Positions 28,044 to 36,700 of a stretch of DNA of 64,000 nucleotides are shown in pieces. Below the pieces are notes generated by a model. The model searched no databases. It was not told the DNA's origin and saw nothing but the letters and a program-made list of their open reading frames with translations. Location: positions 124,001 to 188,000 of the forward strand of contig NZ_CP059163.1 of NCBI RefSeq assembly GCF_013466785.1, read 5' to 3'. A program made the position numbers and the translations under genes. How positions within the stretch are numbered: the first letter of the stretch is position 1; the number at the start of each line of letters is the position of its first letter. The stretch comes from Nocardioides marinisabuli. GTDB taxonomy: Bacteria; Actinomycetota; Actinomycetes; Propionibacteriales; Nocardioidaceae.

Positions 28044-29510
28044 ATGGGCATGAGGCTGCTCCAGCACCCCACCAGCGACCGGGCCCCCGGCCCGGGTCCT
28101 GGGGTGCCCGCCAGCCTCGCCCCAGCGCCTGAGTCGGGTCCTGTCGCGGCGGCGGTCGCGGCGGCTCGTGCTGCGATGGCCGCGGCACGCGACGGGGATC
28201 TGCGTCGGCAGCCGGTCGAGGACCTCGCCGTGCTGGTCCAAGCCCTCTCGGGACTGGAGGCGGAGGCGTCCGCGCTGCTGGGCGAGGTGCTCGGTGAGGC
28301 CGAACGACGCCAGGTCGCCGACAGCGAAGCCGCCACCGGTACCGACGCGTGGGCGGCCGCGCTGACCGGCCAGTCCCGGGAGGTGCTCGCCGGTGGTGCC
28401 CGGGTCGCGGAGCTGCTCCGCAGCAAGTACCACCACGCCCGTCAGGCATACGCCACCGGCGCGATCACCACCCGCCAGGTCCGCATCATCGTCGCCGCCG
28501 CCGAACAAGCACCCCTCCAGACCACCCCCGAACAGCTCGCCGCCGCCGAAGAGGTCCTGGTCAACAAAGCCACCGGCATCGGCACCCGCACCGGGCGCCC
28601 GATGAACCCCAAGAGGCTCAGACAGGCCGCTCGGCGGATGCTCGACGTCGTCGACCGCGACCTCGCCGACAAGCACGAAGCGATCATGCTCGGGCGCGAG
28701 TCCCGCCGTGCGAAGCACGAGACCTACCTGGCGCTGCACGACAACGGCGACGGCACCTACTCCGGGAAGTTCACCATCCCCGAGCTCCACGGGTCCCTGC
28801 TCCGCACCGCCATCGAGACCCTCTCGGCACCCCGCCGCCTCAACAAGGCGCGCACCGGCGCTGATGGTGAGTCGATGTCCGGGTACGACGAGTCCGCCCC
28901 CACCGGCCCCGACCACGGCCTGTCCGGCTGGGAGATCGCGGGCAACGCCCTGTGCGAGCTCATCGAGCACCTGCCCACCGACGGCTGGAACGGCGCCAAC
29001 GCCCTGACGCTCCTGGTCACCATGACCGCCGAAGACCTCACCCGCGACCTCGCCGCCACCGGTGACCTCGACCCCAGCAACTGGCCCGACTGGCAAGGCC
29101 CCCACGAGACCGGCACCGCCCGCCTCGACACCGGTATCCGCACCGCCGCCGGCGACCTACGCCGCCTGGCCTGCGAAGCCGGACTCGTCCCCACCGTCCT
29201 CGGCGCCCCGCCCGGCACCAACGACTCAGTCCCACTCGACCTCGGCCGCACCCGACGACTCCACACCCACCACCAACGCAAAGCCCTGTTCCTGCTCTAC
29301 GACACCTGCGCCATCGGCACCTGCGAGAGACCCTTCGCCTGGACCGAGACCCACCACCTCACCCCCTGGGCCCACCACGGCGACACCGACCTCGACGACG
29401 CACTACCCCTCTGCTCCTGGCACCACCACCGCGCCCACGACCCCCGGTGGCACCTCACCCAGCACCCACTCCGAGGCTGGGAGCTCAAGGCACGCCGGCG
29501 GGTCAGGTGA
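28044..29510 (+). CDS. DUF222/HNH endonuclease domain protein
   Basis: A 488-residue protein with an N-terminal DUF222 (13E12-type) region (about 30-330, mostly helical, with a basic segment) and a C-terminal HNH nuclease motif: CERPFAWTETHHLTPWAHHG and DLDDALPLCSWHHHRAHD, which carry the ligand and catalytic His residues. The protein ends soon after in a basic tail. Such genes are often present in many copies in actinobacterial genomes; a role in DNA repair or DNA mobility is suspected but unproven. The SOS box upstream predicts LexA control. Starts at 28041, 28044 and 28050 are possible; GGGAGA best fits 28044. The end overlaps the convergent exporter gene by 8 bp. Confidence 0.88.
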   Translation: MGMRLLQHPTSDRAPGPGPGVPASLAPAPESGPVAAAVAAARAAMAAARDGDLRRQPVEDLAVLVQALSGLEAEASALLGEVLGEAERRQVADSEAATGTDAWAAALTGQSREVLAGGARVAELLRSKYHHARQAYATGAITTRQVRIIVAAAEQAPLQTTPEQLAAAEEVLVNKATGIGTRTGRPMNPKRLRQAARRMLDVVDRDLADKHEAIMLGRESRRAKHETYLALHDNGDGTYSGKFTIPELHGSLLRTAIETLSAPRRLNKARTGADGESMSGYDESAPTGPDHGLSGWEIAGNALCELIEHLPTDGWNGANALTLLVTMTAEDLTRDLAATGDLDPSNWPDWQGPHETGTARLDTGIRTAAGDLRRLACEAGLVPTVLGAPPGTNDSVPLDLGRTRRLHTHHQRKALFLLYDTCAIGTCERPFAWTETHHLTPWAHHGDTDLDDALPLCSWHHHRAHDPRWHLTQHPLRGWELKARRRVR

Positions 29511-30474
29511 CGACGGGCTCCGGCCGCACGGTGCGCGACTCCCCCAGCTTGACCACGACCACGCCGGCGAGGACCAGCACGCCGCCGACGAGCTGGACGG
29601 CGCGCGGGAGCTCGTCGAGCAGCAGCCAGGCGAAGACCACCGCGGCCAGCACCTCGGTCAGCGCCACGAACGACGCCAGCCGCGAGCCCAGGCGCCGGCC
29701 GGCGGCGATCCCGCTCGTGTAGGACAGCCCGGCGGTCACCAGGCCCAGCAGCAGCACCGGCACCCACCAGGCGACCTCCCCGACGGCGTACGACGCCGGG
29801 GCGGTGCCGGCGGTCATCGGCATCAGCCCCACCAGGCCCAGCGTGCCGAGCACCAGCGAGCCGACGACGAGCCCGCCGGCGGCCAGCGCGAAGGGCGGCA
29901 GTCCGTTGTCCTCGTCGGCCGAGATCACGAAGTACGTCGCCGCGCCGACCATCGCCCCGAGGCCCCAGGCGACGCCCGGCAGGCTGATGTCGGCGCCGGA
30001 GGCCACGTCGAGCACCAGCACCAGGCCTGCGGCCGCGAGGCCGGCGCCGAGGAGGGTGACCGCACCCGGGCGCTGGCCGTGGCGCAGCCACAGCCAGACC
30101 ACCACGGCAGCGGGGGCGGTGTATTCGATCAGGAGTGCCGGCCCCACTTGCATGTACTGCACGGCCGAGAAGTAGCAGAACTGGGCACCGGCCACGGCCA
30201 GCACGCCGTAGGTCACCACCAGCCCGGTGTTGCGGCGCAGCAGCGCCCAGCGCCCGCGCAGGGACAGGAGACCCAGCGGCAGCACGACCGCTGCCGCGAT
30301 CGCGACCCTGATGAGCACCGTCGCGCCCGGGCTCCAGCCCGTGTCCAGCAGACCTCGCGCCAGGGCGCCCGAGAGCCCGAAGGACAGGGCGGAGACCAGG
30401 GCGAAGGTCAGCCCGGCCCCGAGGCGGGACGTCGCCGCGGCGGGCATCGGCGCGTCATGAGTCAAGGTCGTCAT
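29503..30474 (-). CDS. EamA/DMT family transporter
   Basis: A 323-residue membrane protein with ten hydrophobic helices in two repeated EamA halves (LGAGLTFALVSALSFGLSGA near the start; LPGVAWGLGAMVGAATYFVI in the second half). Members export amino acids or other small metabolites; the substrate is open. ATG at 30474. It is divergent from the CGNR gene with only 39 bp between the start codons, so the CGNR protein may regulate it (inference). Confidence 0.92.
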   Translation of the reverse strand: MTTLTHDAPMPAAATSRLGAGLTFALVSALSFGLSGALARGLLDTGWSPGATVLIRVAIAAAVVLPLGLLSLRGRWALLRRNTGLVVTYGVLAVAGAQFCYFSAVQYMQVGPALLIEYTAPAAVVVWLWLRHGQRPGAVTLLGAGLAAAGLVLVLDVASGADISLPGVAWGLGAMVGAATYFVISADEDNGLPPFALAAGGLVVGSLVLGTLGLVGLMPMTAGTAPASYAVGEVAWWVPVLLLGLVTAGLSYTSGIAAGRRLGSRLASFVALTEVLAAVVFAWLLLDELPRAVQLVGGVLVLAGVVVVKLGESRTVRPEPVVT

Positions 30475-30513
30475 GGGTCATGACGCTAGAGCCTCGTTTG
30501 GTAACGTGTCAAC

Positions 30514-31053
30514 GTGGTATTCGCTCATGACACCGAGATGTCCCTGCAGTCCGCCGTGGTCCTGGCCAACACCGCCCTGGAGCCGGACACGCTGACGACG
30601 ATCGAGGAGCTCGACGACTTCTTCACCTCCTACGAGTACAGCGGTCGCCACGAGCGCACCCTCGAGGAGCTCGAGCAGGTGCGCGCCCTCCGGCCGGTCC
30701 TGCGCGCGCTGATGCTGGCCGAGCGCGACGACGCCGTCGAGATGGTCAACACGATGCTCGCCGACGCCGGGGCGGTGCCGCGCCTGGTGCGCCACGAGCC
30801 GTACGACTGGCACATCCACGCCTGCGACCCCGACGCCGACCTGGTCACCCGCCTGACCGTCGAGACCGCCATGGCGATGATCGACGTGATCCGCACCGAC
30901 GAGATGTCGCGCCTGGGCGTGTGCGCCGACGACGACTGCGACGGGATCGTGCTCGACCTCTCCCGCAACCGCTCGCGCCGCTTCTGCTCGACCACCTGCG
31001 GCAACCGCAACGCGGTCGCCGCCTACCGCGCCCGGCAGAGCGACACGGCGTGA
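30514..31053 (+). CDS. CGNR zinc-finger / ABATE-domain putative regulator
   Basis: A 179-residue protein. The C-terminal zinc finger shows CADDDCDGIVLDLSRNRSRRFC followed by STTCGNR, which names the family. The N-terminal part is an ABATE-like ligand domain. These proteins are thought to be DNA- or RNA-binding regulators. The GTG at 30514 has no clear ribosome site and the intergenic gap is only 39 bp, so a leaderless transcript is possible. Divergent placement beside the EamA exporter suggests that the exporter is the target. Confidence 0.85.
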   Translation: MVFAHDTEMSLQSAVVLANTALEPDTLTTIEELDDFFTSYEYSGRHERTLEELEQVRALRPVLRALMLAERDDAVEMVNTMLADAGAVPRLVRHEPYDWHIHACDPDADLVTRLTVETAMAMIDVIRTDEMSRLGVCADDDCDGIVLDLSRNRSRRFCSTTCGNRNAVAAYRARQSDTA

Positions 31054-31118
31054 GCGACACGGCGTAACCGACACCCGCGCACCGCGTTGGAGGGGCGTCC
31101 CCACCGAAAGGCTCCTCC

Positions 31119-33035
31119 ATGACGCCCCCGCGCCACCGCCTGCTCGCGCTCACCAGCGCCGCAGTCCTCTCGCTCTCCGTCCTCGGCCCCACCGGCGCCG
31201 CGGCCGAGGGCTCCGCCTCCACCACTGCTCGGACCGCTGGCACCGACGCCGCCGTCGAGCGCCTCGCCGCCACGCGGCCCGGCCTGACCCGGCTCGCCGC
31301 CACGCCGACCACCACTCGTCGTGAGCGCGCGATCGTCACGTTCGCGACCGTGCCCACCACCGCCCAGGTCACGGCGCTGCGCGCGCTCGGCCTGGTCGTC
31401 CAGCCGATGCGCGAGCTGCCGCTCGCCCTGGTCGAGGGCCCGCGCACCGCGCTGCTGGCCAGCGTGCTCGAGGGCGTCGGCCTTGACGTCTACCCCGACG
31501 AGCAGCTGAGCTACCACGACACCGCCTCCAGCGACGTCGTCTCCTCGAGCCCGAAGGCCGCCGCCGCCCTGCGTCGCAAGGGCCTGACCGGCCAGGGCGT
31601 CACCGTCGGCATCGTGGACTCCGGGTGCGACGGCACCCACCCCGACCTGACCCAGCGGATGGCCTACAACACCATCCTGGTCAGCCCCGAGTACGTGAAC
31701 GCCGGCACCGACCCGATGCTGGTCGTGCCGACCACCGGCTCGCCCTACGACAACACCGACCTCGGCTCCGGGCACGGCACCCACGTCGCCGGCATCGTGG
31801 CCGCCGACGGCACCACCGGCGCCGAGCACATCGGCGTGGCACCCGATGCGAAGCTCGCCTGCTTCGCCATCGGCGCGGTCATCACCACCACCGCCGTGGT
31901 GACCGCCTACGACCACATGCTCGCCGACGACGACCTCTTCGACATCGATGTCGTCAACAACTCCTGGGGCAACAGCTTCCGCCAGTACGACCCGGCCGAC
32001 CCCGTCAACGTCGCCACCCGGGCCGTCACCGAGCGCGGTGCGGTCGTCGTCTTCTCGGCCGGCAACTCCGGCAGCGACGACGCCGAGGCCAGCGTCTCCC
32101 CGTTCAACCAGGCGCCCTGGGTGATCTCGGTGGCCGCCAGCGACCTCGACCGCAAGCGCGGGGGCTTCTCCTCCAACGGCCTCGAGCACGACAACCTGCG
32201 TGCCGTGCCGATCGGCGAGGACGGCCACACCGTCTTCCGTGGCGACCGCTTCGGCTCCACCTCGCCCGACCTGACGGCGCCCGGAGTGTCGATCTCCTCG
32301 TCCTGCGACAGCACGGGCAGCGTCATCGGCCCCTGCCCCCAGGGCGGCAACGCCTCGGCGTCGGGCACGTCGATGTCCTCGCCCCACATCGCGGGCGTGG
32401 CAGCGGTGCTCGTGCAGGCCAACCCGCGCCTGAGCCCGCTGCAGGTGCAGGACGCCCTCAAGGCCACGGCCACGCCGGTGACCGGCGACGCCGGCCGGGT
32501 GCTGTCGTACCAGATCGGCTACGGCCACGTGAACCTCGACAAGGCCGTGCGCCTGGTCCAGGGCAAGAAGGGCAAGCGGCTCACCCGCGCGATCGCCAAG
32601 CGGCTGCGCACCGCCGACCGCCGCCTGGCCCGTGAGGACGCCTGGAGCGTGCGCCGCAGCGACGTGTGGCAGGACGACGCCCCCGTCCTCGCCCTGGGCG
32701 GCTCCTACTCCGCCACCCGCGAGGTGACGGTCGGACGTCGCACCGACGCCCTCAAGGTCGCGCTCGTCTACCCGACTCCGGGCACCGCCGCCAACCTCGC
32801 GCTCTACACCGCCACCGTGCGGGACGCCGACGGCGAGCAGGTCGCCCAGACCACCACCGAGATCGGCTACAGCACCGGCAGCGCCTCCGCGCTCGTCGAG
32901 GACCTGGCGCCCGGGCGCTACACCGTCGAGGTGAGCGGCGAGTACTCCGTCTCAGACCCCGACACGATCGACAGCGACTCGCTGAACGGTCGGGTCGTGT
33001 TCCTGCAGGTGGCCCAGCTGCGCGCCCGCGGCTGA
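31119..33035 (+). CDS. Secreted S8 (subtilisin-like) serine peptidase
   Basis: A 638-residue exported protease with a signal peptide (basic start, LLALTSAAVLSLSVL, then an Ala-rich cleavage region near 29) and a propeptide-like segment (about 65-135). The catalytic triad is visible: Asp167 in GIVDSGCDG, His219 in GHGTHVAG, Ser418 in GTSMSSPH, with Asn316 in SAGNSG as oxyanion residue. Residues about 510-635 form a beta-sandwich PPC-like tail (YTATVRDADGEQVAQ, YTVEVSGEY). It should act outside the cell in peptide degradation. Spacing to neighbours (65 and 81 bp) suggests a single-gene unit. Confidence 0.95.
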   Translation: MTPPRHRLLALTSAAVLSLSVLGPTGAAAEGSASTTARTAGTDAAVERLAATRPGLTRLAATPTTTRRERAIVTFATVPTTAQVTALRALGLVVQPMRELPLALVEGPRTALLASVLEGVGLDVYPDEQLSYHDTASSDVVSSSPKAAAALRRKGLTGQGVTVGIVDSGCDGTHPDLTQRMAYNTILVSPEYVNAGTDPMLVVPTTGSPYDNTDLGSGHGTHVAGIVAADGTTGAEHIGVAPDAKLACFAIGAVITTTAVVTAYDHMLADDDLFDIDVVNNSWGNSFRQYDPADPVNVATRAVTERGAVVVFSAGNSGSDDAEASVSPFNQAPWVISVAASDLDRKRGGFSSNGLEHDNLRAVPIGEDGHTVFRGDRFGSTSPDLTAPGVSISSSCDSTGSVIGPCPQGGNASASGTSMSSPHIAGVAAVLVQANPRLSPLQVQDALKATATPVTGDAGRVLSYQIGYGHVNLDKAVRLVQGKKGKRLTRAIAKRLRTADRRLAREDAWSVRRSDVWQDDAPVLALGGSYSATREVTVGRRTDALKVALVYPTPGTAANLALYTATVRDADGEQVAQTTTEIGYSTGSASALVEDLAPGRYTVEVSGEYSVSDPDTIDSDSLNGRVVFLQVAQLRARG

Positions 33036-33116
33036 GACACGGTCGTCGTCGACGGCGAAACGCCACCACCAGCCCGCCCCCGGTGCCACACTTGGCGCCG
33101 GAGAAGGGGGACCCGG

Positions 33117-33476
33117 ATGCGCGTGCTCGTCGTCGACGACGACCCGGACCTGTCGATGCTCATGCAGCTGGTGCTCTCGCGCCAGGGTGGGCACGAGGTC
33201 GACACGGCCGGCGACGGCATCGAGGCGCTCGCACTGCTGGGTGCGACGCAGTACGACGTCGTGGTGCTCGACTGGAACATGCCCCGGCTCGACGGGCTGG
33301 GCCTCTGCGCGGCCATCCGCGGCGAGATGCGGCGCCCCGACCTGCCGCTGCTGATGGTCACCGCCCTGCCCGACCACGCCACGGCCCGGGCCGCGGGCAT
33401 CGACCAGGTGCTGGGCAAGCCCTTCAGCACGTCCGCGCTCCTGGGCGCGGTCGACGGACTGGCGCAGCCCGCCTAG
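33117..33476 (+). CDS. Stand-alone response regulator receiver protein
   Basis: A 119-residue CheY-like receiver with no output domain. Acidic pocket VVDDDPD (5-11), phosphoacceptor Asp52 in VVVLDWNMP, Thr82 in LLMVTALP and Lys101 in LGKPFS are all present, so phosphorylation should work. No histidine kinase lies nearby. ATG at 33117 has GGAGAAGGGGG upstream. The end overlaps the convergent gene by 4 bp. Confidence 0.9.
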   Translation: MRVLVVDDDPDLSMLMQLVLSRQGGHEVDTAGDGIEALALLGATQYDVVVLDWNMPRLDGLGLCAAIRGEMRRPDLPLLMVTALPDHATARAAGIDQVLGKPFSTSALLGAVDGLAQPA

Positions 33477-34222
33477 AAGTCGAACAGGTCGCCGAAGCCC
33501 TCGCCGATCTCGCCCAGCCCCTCGCCGATGCCCTCACCGAGGCCGCCGAGCGCGTCGAAGCCGCCCAGCCCGCTGAAGAGCAGGCCGGCGAACATCCAGT
33601 CCATCGGTGAGAACGCGCCGTAGTAGCCCTGCGCGTAGGGCTGGTAGGCACGCCCGCCCTGCCAGTACGGCACCCGGCGGGTGCCCACCATCACCTGGCG
33701 CGCGTCCGGCTCGGCGCCGGCCAGCACGCGCTCGGCGTCGAGCGCGCAGGCGGGCACCTCGCGACGGGTGCCACCGGCCGGCGTGAAGGCGACGTCGGTC
33801 GTCGACGGCCCGTGGCGGGGGTCGAAGAAGCAGGGCGGGCGCCGGGTCGGAAGCGGCAGCCCGTGCACGCGCGCCTGCACGCAGGCCACGGCGTAGCGCC
33901 CGTCCTCGATGATCTTGGTGACGTCCTCGACCTGGCTCGGCTCGGTGATGGCGTCCCCGGCCGTCTTCGCGGCCTCGTAGGCGTCCAGCGCCCGCTGGTA
34001 GTCGGCGTTGGCCCCCGCGTCGAGGTGGTGGCCCGCTATCTCGGCGTCGAGGTCCTGCAGCTCGGTGCCGAGCGCGGTGACGTCCTCGAAGACGAGCTGG
34101 CGCACCGGCGCCAGCTCGGCGGCCCTGGCCTCCTCGGCGCGGCGGCCGCTGAGCCGGACCACCCACCCGAGCAGGCCGACACCGGCGGCGAGGGCCAGCA
34201 GGACGAGCAGCAGGTCGATCAT
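33473..34222 (-). CDS. Membrane-anchored hypothetical protein with Gly/Glu-rich C-terminus
   Basis: Not recognised. The 249-residue protein has one N-terminal helix (LLLVLLALAAGVGLLGWVV, about 3-22), then a helical acidic region (35-105) and a Cys-containing section (CVQARVHGLPLPTRRPPCFFDPRHG, CALDAERVLAG). Late hydrophobic residues (MDWMFAGLLFSGLGGF) lead into GEGIGEGLGEIGEGFGD at the end. The repeated G-E-G/x pattern suggests an amphipathic or glycine-zipper tail. Likely tethered to the membrane with the bulk in the cytoplasm or outside; topology is uncertain. Confidence 0.7.
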   Translation of the reverse strand: MIDLLLVLLALAAGVGLLGWVVRLSGRRAEEARAAELAPVRQLVFEDVTALGTELQDLDAEIAGHHLDAGANADYQRALDAYEAAKTAGDAITEPSQVEDVTKIIEDGRYAVACVQARVHGLPLPTRRPPCFFDPRHGPSTTDVAFTPAGGTRREVPACALDAERVLAGAEPDARQVMVGTRRVPYWQGGRAYQPYAQGYYGAFSPMDWMFAGLLFSGLGGFDALGGLGEGIGEGLGEIGEGFGDLFDF

Positions 34223-34300
34223 GCGCTCATCCTACGGACCCCGCCACCGGCGGACAGGCCCAGCGAACCGGCCCAGCGGACCGGCCCGGTCAGGAGCTGC

Positions 34301-36121
34301 TCAGCGCACGCTGTAGTCGCGGAACCCGCGCTTGGTCTTGCGGCCCAGGTAGCCCGCGGTCACCAGGTGCTCCAGCAGCGGGGCCGGGGCGAAGCCGGGC
34401 TCGCGGAACTCCAGGTAGAGCTCGCGCTGGATGGCCAGCGACACGTCGTTGCCGACCACGTCGAGCAGCTCGAAGGGGCCCATCGGCAGCGCGCAGCCCT
34501 GCTTCATCGCGGTGTCGATGTCGTCGGCCGTCGCGTAGTGCGCCTCGAGCATCTTGACCGCGTCGTTGAGGTAGGGGAACAGCAGCGCGTTGACGATGAA
34601 CCCGGCGCGGTCGGCGCACGAGACGGCGACCTTGCCGATCTTGGCGCACAGCGCACGCGTGGTCTCGGCGACGTCGTCGTCGGTGGCCACCGTGGAGACC
34701 ACCTCCACCAGCTTCATGATGGTGGCGGGGTTGAAGAAGTGCATGCCGATGACGTCCTGGGGACGCGAGGTGACCCGGGCCATCTCGATGATCGGCAGCG
34801 ACGAGGTGGTGGTGGCCAGGATCGCGCCGGGGCGGCAGATCTCGTCGAGGTTCTCGAAGAGCGTGGTCTTGATCGCCAGGTCCTCGGCGATCGCCTCCAC
34901 GACGAGGTCGACCTGCGCGAGGTCGTCGAGGCTGGTGGTGCCGGTGACGCGGGCCAGCACCTCGTTCTTCTGCTCCTCGGTGGCCCGGCCGCGCTGGATC
35001 TGCTTGTCGAAGTTCTTGGTGATCATGGCGCGCACCCCCTCGACCTTGGCCTCGGCCCGGCCCACGCAGACCACGTCGTGGCCGGCCTTGGCGAAGACCT
35101 CGACGATGCCGGCCGCCATGGTGCCGGTGCCGACGACGCCGACGGTGCGGATGTCGTGCTTGAGCTGCGGGGCCTGGTCGGCCGACGGGGTGGCGGCGTC
35201 CGCGACCACGGTCGGGCTGTCGGGCGCCTCGTAGGTGTAGAAGCCGCGCCCGGTCTTGCGGCCCAGCAGGCCGGCGGTGACCATCTGCTTGAGGATCGGG
35301 GTCGGCGCGTGCAGCCGGTCGCGGCCCTGGCGGTACATCGTCTCGAGGATCTCGTAGGCGGTGTCGAGACCGATCAGGTCGAGCAGCGCCAGCGGACCCA
35401 TCGGGTAGCCGCACCCGAAGCGCATCGCGGCGTCGATGTCCTCGCGGGAGGCGTACTTGCCCTCGAACATGGACGCGGCGTGGTTGAGGTAGCCGAAGAG
35501 CAGGGTGTTGGCGATGAACCCCGCCTTGTCGCCACAGACCACCGGGCTCTTGCCCAGCCGCGCCAGCACGTCCTGCACGTCGGCGAGCACGGTGGGGTCG
35601 GTGACGACGGTGCGCACGACCTCGACCAGGCGCTGCACCGGCGCGGGGTTGAAGAAGTGGATGCCGACCACGCGACCGGGGTGCGAGGTCGCGGTGGACA
35701 GCTCGGTGACCGACAGCGAGGAGGTGTTGGTGGCCAGGATCGTCGTGGGGGCCACGATCGAGTCGAGCTCGCGGAAGATCTGCTGCTTGGTGGCCACCGA
35801 CTCCACCACGGCCTCGATGACCAGGTCGGCGTCGGTCAGGTCCTTGAGCGAGGTGGTGGTGCGGATGCGTCCGAGCAGGTCGGCGGCCTCCTGCTCGCTG
35901 AGCTTGCCGCGCGCCACCGCCCGGCCGGTGGAGGACTCCAGGTGCCGGCGTCCGCGGGCCACGCCCTCGTCGTCGAGCTCGACGCCGACCACGTCGAAGC
36001 CGTGGCGGGCGAACACCTCGGCGATCCCGGCGCCCATCGTGCCGAGGCCGACGACCCCGATGGTGGTGAGCTCGCGGGAGGGGGTCTCGGGTGTGGCGCC
36101 GGTCTCAGGGGAGGTCGTCAT
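34301..36121 (-). CDS. 3-hydroxyacyl-CoA (3-hydroxybutyryl-CoA) dehydrogenase, tandem duplicated
   Basis: A 606-residue protein made of two complete dehydrogenase copies. The first NAD site is IGVVGLGTMGAGIAEVFARHG (about 23-43) with its C-terminal domain to about 300. The second, VGVVGTGTMAAGIVEVFAKAG, begins about 318 and runs to the end. Each half has HFFNPA (catalytic His) and a CG-YPMGPL/GCALPMGPF helix. It interconverts 3-hydroxyacyl-CoA and 3-oxoacyl-CoA; 3-hydroxybutyryl-CoA is a likely substrate given ccr and thiolase in the window. ATG at 36121 was chosen; ATGs at 36130 and 36133 are in frame. There is no enoyl-CoA hydratase domain, unlike FadB. Confidence 0.93.
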   Translation of the reverse strand: MTTSPETGATPETPSRELTTIGVVGLGTMGAGIAEVFARHGFDVVGVELDDEGVARGRRHLESSTGRAVARGKLSEQEAADLLGRIRTTTSLKDLTDADLVIEAVVESVATKQQIFRELDSIVAPTTILATNTSSLSVTELSTATSHPGRVVGIHFFNPAPVQRLVEVVRTVVTDPTVLADVQDVLARLGKSPVVCGDKAGFIANTLLFGYLNHAASMFEGKYASREDIDAAMRFGCGYPMGPLALLDLIGLDTAYEILETMYRQGRDRLHAPTPILKQMVTAGLLGRKTGRGFYTYEAPDSPTVVADAATPSADQAPQLKHDIRTVGVVGTGTMAAGIVEVFAKAGHDVVCVGRAEAKVEGVRAMITKNFDKQIQRGRATEEQKNEVLARVTGTTSLDDLAQVDLVVEAIAEDLAIKTTLFENLDEICRPGAILATTTSSLPIIEMARVTSRPQDVIGMHFFNPATIMKLVEVVSTVATDDDVAETTRALCAKIGKVAVSCADRAGFIVNALLFPYLNDAVKMLEAHYATADDIDTAMKQGCALPMGPFELLDVVGNDVSLAIQRELYLEFREPGFAPAPLLEHLVTAGYLGRKTKRGFRDYSVR

Positions 36122-36166
36122 GGGCGGCATCATGGCACGCACTCGGCGTGCGCACCGTGGCGTACT

Positions 36167-36180
36167 TCACTCGCGAGTAA
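36167..36180. promoter_or_regulatory. Candidate operator TCACTCGCGAGTAA upstream of the 3-hydroxyacyl-CoA dehydrogenase
   Basis: The inner 10 bp ACTCGCGAGT are a perfect palindrome and the arms match TTAC-N6-GTAA at 7 of 8 positions. It lies 46 bp upstream of the chosen ATG, in the 90-bp gap after the acetyltransferase gene. Confidence 0.45.
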
Positions 36181-36211
36181 CGTGATGCCGGACACACCGG
36201 CGGACGGGTGG

Positions 36212-36700
36212 TCAGCGGCGTCCCAGCGCCAGCTCCATCACGACCCGCTCCCCCGCCTCGTCGAGCCCCAGCGCCCGTTCGCGCTCCCGGAGCTCGGCCA
36301 GCACCCCGGTCGGCTCGACCACCTCGAAGCCCAGGCGCGCGTAGAACGGCGCGTTCCATGCCACGTCCCGGTAGGTGCACAGGGAGAGCCGGTCGAAGCC
36401 GCTCCAGCGCGCCTCCTCCGCCGCCGCCGCGACCAGCCGGGCACCGGTGCCGCGACGACCGTGCTGCGGCAGCACCGAGAGCTGCTCGAGGTGCGCGCGT
36501 ACGCCGTGCCCGTCGGGCAGCAGCACCACGTGGGCGAAGCCGACCACCTCGCCCGCCGACGAGGCGACCAGCAGGTGCCCCGGCTGGTCGGCACGCTCGC
36601 CGCCGCTCGGGGCCGGGGACGCCGCCGCGCCGTCCGCCTCCTCCTCGACCCCCGCCAGGTGGCGCAGGTCGGAGGGGCGGGCGGCGCGGACCGTGATCAG
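36212..36700 (-). CDS. GNAT family N-acetyltransferase (no standard start codon)
   Basis: A 162-residue acetyltransferase with ITVRAARPSDLRHLAGVEEEAD at the N-terminus, the acetyl-CoA loop LSVLPQHGRRGTGARLV and NAPFYARLGFEVVEPTG at the C-terminus, a complete GNAT fold. No ATG, GTG or TTG is available before the conserved start of the domain. The only sensible initiation point is CTG at 36700-36698, which overlaps the symporter's TGA as CTGA. Translation may be coupled to the symporter. Otherwise the start would have to lie far upstream within the symporter gene, where the frame is not protein-like. Confidence 0.75.
   Translation of the reverse strand: MITVRAARPSDLRHLAGVEEEADGAAASPAPSGGERADQPGHLLVASSAGEVVGFAHVVLLPDGHGVRAHLEQLSVLPQHGRRGTGARLVAAAAEEARWSGFDRLSLCTYRDVAWNAPFYARLGFEVVEPTGVLAELRERERALGLDEAGERVVMELALGRR

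Noticed and set aside
25870..29510. Genomic island or prophage
   Set aside because: GC is lower and an HNH gene is present, but there is no integrase, tRNA, attachment repeat or phage structural gene, so only possible transfer of individual genes is suggested.
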